DNA of 6,921 bases, taken from contig JAIRPH010000121.1 in NCBI GenBank assembly GCA_031257135.1, positions 1 through 6,921 on the forward strand, written 5' to 3'. This document shows, in pieces, positions 4,827-6,921 of the stretch; the first letter of the stretch is position 1; each line of letters begins with the position of its first letter. Source of the stretch: Spirochaetaceae bacterium (GTDB lineage Bacteria; Spirochaetota; Spirochaetia; Treponematales; Breznakiellaceae). Under the pieces are notes generated by a model, which made no database searches, was not told the origin of the DNA, and worked only from the letters and a program-made list of their open reading frames with translations. The translations under genes and the position numbers were made by a program.

Positions 4827-6053
4827 ATGAAACGTATTATTGCAGTTATACTTTTGGGTCTGATTGCTTGCACGGCGTTCGCCGACGACAGCGAATTGGA
4901 GTTTTACAAGGCTCAATTTGACAATGCGCTCACTGCGGTACACCGGTTGAGCATATTGCAGATTGTACGAGGACCGGAAGACCCGGATTCAGAAGGCTCG
5001 TTTCCGCAGGAAATGGAGAACGCCGGCGACTTTTACGCCTACGCCTTGGGCAGGATTCTACAGACGTATCCCAATCTGAAAGGACAGAAGGAATTCGACG
5101 CCGCGGACGATTCTTTTAGATTGATAACAGGACGGCTGACTGAGGACCAGACCGATTTAGGACCGAATCTCTGGCGAGTCGTGGAACTTGTTTCCAATCC
5201 TCTGGTGAAAATGGACGCCATCAAGGCTCTGGGTAAGGTTCAGGCTACCGACCTCTTTCCCAATGTAGTACAGGTCCTGAAGGATACCAACTCAAGCCCC
5301 TACGGAAACCGGCTTGCAGGGGAACGAATCGCCTACGGAGCCATTGACGCGCTGAAAGCCTACAAAAACCCTTCCGGGTATTTGCCGGTATTTTTTGCCC
5401 TTAACGGCTGGTATTCAAATTCCCTTAAAAAAGTAGCCGATCAGGCGCTCCCTGAAATCAGCGAAGACCCGATTGAGCCGCTGACTGAAGTCTTCCATAG
5501 CGGAGCGTATACCCTCGAAGAAAAATATATCGCGCTCAGGGCAATCGAAGAGAAAACCAGCGACGAAGGCGCAAAAGGAAAGGCGGCGATAGCGGCTCTC
5601 TCCGAAGGCTGGAGAGGAGTTACTACCAATACGAAAATGCAGAAAGAAGCGGTGAGACTGCGGAAGCTGGCTATTGATATGATTACCCGTTACGGCATCG
5701 ACGGAGCCGAAGATGACGAAAAAGAGCAGGCATATAAACTTCTGGAGCGTTCCTATCGGTACGGCGCCGATGAAGAAGAGCAGATTGGAGTCATTCACGC
5801 CTTGGGAGGCGAAAAACTCGCTACCGAAGAATCCGCCAAGCTGTTAAGCGTCTTTATCTCCATTATGAACAATAAACTGGAACGAGGAGCTTTGGATCAG
5901 CGGGATGAGCGGTATATGCGGACCTTAATCCCCTCCCTGGGAGCTACCAGTCAAGCCGCGGGAAAACCGGTTTTAAATCAAGTTCTGGCATTGGGCTGGA
6001 GCGCGGGAATTCACCAGCTTGCTCAAAAGGCGAAAGACGACTTAGGACAATAA
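4827..6053 (+). CDS. Exported HEAT-like helical-repeat protein
   Basis: The 408-residue product starts with a secretion signal: basic MKR, a hydrophobic stretch to about residue 18, then AFA before D20, a good signal peptidase I site. LIAC at 12-15 also resembles a lipobox, so a lipoprotein is possible, although the segment before Cys15 is short. The mature protein is almost all amphipathic helices in pairs, for example around 117-152 (LVSNPLVKMDAIKALGKV, then a second helix), 165-180, 200-225, 228-260, 275-290 and 300-348, a pattern typical of HEAT/ARM scaffolds. No catalytic motif is visible. It probably binds another protein in the periplasm or at the envelope. I chose ATG 4827 because AAGGATG (4814-4820) is spaced six bases before it; the ATG at 4818 lies within that site. 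Similar exported repeat proteins are common in treponemes, but I cannot name the family. Confidence 0.83.
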   Translation: MKRIIAVILLGLIACTAFADDSELEFYKAQFDNALTAVHRLSILQIVRGPEDPDSEGSFPQEMENAGDFYAYALGRILQTYPNLKGQKEFDAADDSFRLITGRLTEDQTDLGPNLWRVVELVSNPLVKMDAIKALGKVQATDLFPNVVQVLKDTNSSPYGNRLAGERIAYGAIDALKAYKNPSGYLPVFFALNGWYSNSLKKVADQALPEISEDPIEPLTEVFHSGAYTLEEKYIALRAIEEKTSDEGAKGKAAIAALSEGWRGVTTNTKMQKEAVRLRKLAIDMITRYGIDGAEDDEKEQAYKLLERSYRYGADEEEQIGVIHALGGEKLATEESAKLLSVFISIMNNKLERGALDQRDERYMRTLIPSLGATSQAAGKPVLNQVLALGWSAGIHQLAQKAKDDLGQ

Positions 6054-6069
6054 GCGCAGATACTGACAA

Positions 6070-6103
6070 AGCGTGAAGGGTCTGTATCCAGACTCTTCAC
6101 GCT
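6070..6103. terminator. Hairpin between convergent genes, probably a bidirectional terminator
   Basis: Bases 6070-6084 pair with 6089-6103 in a 15-bp stem (one G-T pair) around a TATC loop, 16 bases after the stop of the repeat-protein gene and 16 bases past the stop of ptsN on the other strand. Neither side has a strong T run, only TTTGT on the minus side. It probably serves both convergent transcripts through stem stability or as an mRNA 3' end protector. Confidence 0.65.
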
Positions 6104-6119
6104 GGTCCGGGGCAGGGTA

Positions 6120-6566
6120 TTATTCCGATAAGATCCGCAGGATTGCTTCGGGAGTTGCGGCGGTGAGCATCTCTGCCCGTTTTTCCGAACTTTTAAAAAG
6201 CAAACTGATTTCTGCAAGAAATTGAAGATGAGGACCGGTTTTTTCAATCGGTGAAAGCGTCATAATAAAAATACGACAGGGCTGTTGATCCAGAGCCTCA
6301 AACTCAACCGGCGCATCCGAAATCCCGATACACGCCACCAAATCATGGATACTCGCGCTTTTCCCGTGAGGGATAGCAATGCCGTGTTTCATACCGGTAG
6401 ACATTTTTTCTTCTCGTTCCATGATAGCGGTAAGAGCCGATGCTCGATCTGGTATTTTGTTGGCGGCAACCAGTATATCGAGTAATTCGCTAATTATTTC
6501 CGTCTTTGTGGTCCCCTTCAAATGAAGACTAATAGTCTCTTTTGAAAGCACTGATTTCAAATTCAT
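6120..6566 (-). CDS. ptsN: PTS EIIA-Ntr-type regulatory phosphocarrier (PtsN)
   Basis: This 148-residue cytoplasmic protein is a single PTS_EIIA type 2 domain with no transporter domains attached. It has the usual PtsN opening, the STGMKHGIAIPHGKS motif (about residues 56-70) whose His67 is the expected phosphorylation site, and the second conserved histidine in GPHLQFLAEISLLF (H113). PtsN receives phosphate from NPr/HPr and acts by binding other proteins; in E. coli these include TrkA and KdpD, which control potassium uptake. Fructose-type EIIA is the alternative, but no EIIB or EIIC is in view. ATG 6566 fits the family N-terminus. An AGGA lies 14 bases upstream, too far to be ideal, and the best promoter would start the mRNA at the ATG. 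The gene is convergent with the repeat-protein gene, from which a hairpin separates it. Confidence 0.92.
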   Translation of the reverse strand: MNLKSVLSKETISLHLKGTTKTEIISELLDILVAANKIPDRASALTAIMEREEKMSTGMKHGIAIPHGKSASIHDLVACIGISDAPVEFEALDQQPCRIFIMTLSPIEKTGPHLQFLAEISLLFKSSEKRAEMLTAATPEAILRILSE

Positions 6567-6572
6567 ATTTAC

Positions 6573-6601
6573 AGTTTAAATCCTTTTGGCTGAAAAGTCA
6601 A
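6573..6601 (-). promoter_or_regulatory. Promoter of ptsN
   Basis: On the minus strand TTGACT (6601-6596) and TAAACT (6578-6573) are exactly 17 bases apart. The -35 matches the consensus at five of six positions and the -10 at four. The expected start point, six or seven bases further on, falls on the ptsN ATG at 6566. Confidence 0.55.
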
Positions 6602-6781
6602 GAAACTCCGATTCAAGCTCAATATTTGTTTGGATCAAATCTGAGCCTCATGCAGGCTTTGCGGGAAACGCCTTTCCAGCGGACTCTGACGCTAAACCCT
6701 GTCTATTGCGGTAAATCCGGGCGTATCCGCTGAAAGATTCTTCCGCCCTGAAAATTTTTTTTAAAAAAAGCGTATCCTTTG
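6602..6781. other. Intergenic stretch with no supported gene
   Basis: No open frame here has a convincing start or protein character. It contains a small inverted repeat, GGAAA (6664-6668) and TTTCC (6673-6677), and GGGCG (6719-6723) that could pair with CGCCC (6744-6748) across a 20-base loop ahead of an eight-T run (6755-6762). That would be a weak plus-strand terminator at best. The sequence then flips to a seven-A run (6763-6769). An 8-base word, GCGTATCC, appears at 6721 and again at 6770. Confidence 0.5.
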
Positions 6782-6810
6782 TTGAAAAAACAAGCCGGCC
6801 GGTATATAGT
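6782..6810 (+). promoter_or_regulatory. Near-consensus sigma-70 promoter
   Basis: TTGAAA (6782-6787) and TATAGT (6805-6810) are 17 bases apart, making this the best promoter match in the window. The spacer contains the 8-bp palindrome CCGGCCGG (6795-6802), a possible operator. Transcription should begin near 6817, two bases before the ATG of the edge gene. Confidence 0.6.
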
Positions 6811-6818
6811 TATTCCTA

Positions 6819-6921
6819 ATGGGTAGAAAGTATATCCTAGCAAAAACGAATCGCTTACTGACGCCATATAACGTCCATGCCGTTAGGATGAGGGCAGACT
6901 CCGCCCTTGACGCCCTGCGCC
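6819..6921 (+). CDS. Start of an unidentified plus-strand open frame, cut by the right edge
   Basis: From ATG 6819 the frame stays open for 34 codons to the window end (MGRKYILAKTNRLL..., then MRADSALDALR). The strong promoter just upstream supports transcription here. No Shine-Dalgarno sequence precedes the ATG, and the predicted start point is only about two bases before it, so translation would be nearly leaderless. A later in-frame ATG (6888-6890) preceded directly by AGG is not better. I do not recognise a family. It could instead be the leader of a gene or RNA lying beyond the edge; AGGGC and GCCCT near 6891-6907 can form a short stem. Confidence 0.35.
   Translation, partial: MGRKYILAKTNRLLTPYNVHAVRMRADSALDALR

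Noticed and set aside
5415..5798. 127-codon minus-strand open frame
   Set aside because: It is wholly antisense to the repeat-protein gene, whose codon pattern and signal peptide support the plus strand.
6542..6733. 63-codon plus-strand open frame over the ptsN start
   Set aside because: It overlaps the ptsN N-terminus and promoter, has no ribosome-binding site and has no recognisable protein character.
1..6921. CRISPR array, tRNA, rRNA, insertion sequence or defence-gene cluster
   Set aside because: No spaced direct repeats, no cloverleaf or rRNA-like stretches, no transposase and no nuclease, helicase or toxin motifs were seen.

Overview
This 6.9 kb window is bacterial chromosome, roughly balanced in base composition except for AT-rich intergenic stretches and an AT-rich left edge (about 1-300). 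The gene set resembles a spirochaete, most likely a Treponema-like, host-associated member. It combines a KtrB/KtrA potassium system, a DUF721 protein, a YciV/TrpH-type PHP phosphoesterase, an exported HEAT-like repeat protein and a PtsN-type EIIA. The taxonomic call is an impression from protein style, not a database result.

Layout, left to right. Positions 1-302 hold no confident gene, only what looks like the start of one minus-strand gene leaving the window and a possibly decayed minus-strand coding stretch behind it. Positions 303-2401 are a two-gene plus-strand operon, ktrB (pore) then ktrA (regulatory gasket). Positions 2391-3188 are a minus-strand pair, a flavin-binding PNPOx-like protein followed by a small XRE-type regulator, with an inverted repeat between them. 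The regulator's 3' end overlaps that of ktrA by 11 bp. Positions 3304-3798 (minus) are a DUF721/DciA-like protein, divergent from the PHP phosphoesterase at 3857-4711 (plus). Positions 4827-6053 (plus) are the exported helical-repeat protein, preceded by a conspicuous interrupted palindrome. A 15-bp hairpin separates it from the convergent ptsN (6120-6566, minus). Positions 6567-6921 carry a near-consensus promoter and the start of an open frame that runs off the right edge.

Working together: KtrB and KtrA form one potassium uptake channel. PtsN is known in E. coli to control potassium transport by binding TrkA, so its presence 4 kb away makes a potassium/PTS link worth testing, although the genes are not in one operon. 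The other genes look like ordinary housekeeping or lineage genes. I see no CRISPR array, tRNA, rRNA, insertion sequence or recognisable defence system. The most interesting signals are regulatory: a plus-strand terminator lying between two minus-strand genes, which suggests that ktrBA read-through is antisense to the regulator and flavoprotein genes; the palindrome at 4778-4809; and two genes whose best promoters would give leaderless or nearly leaderless mRNAs.
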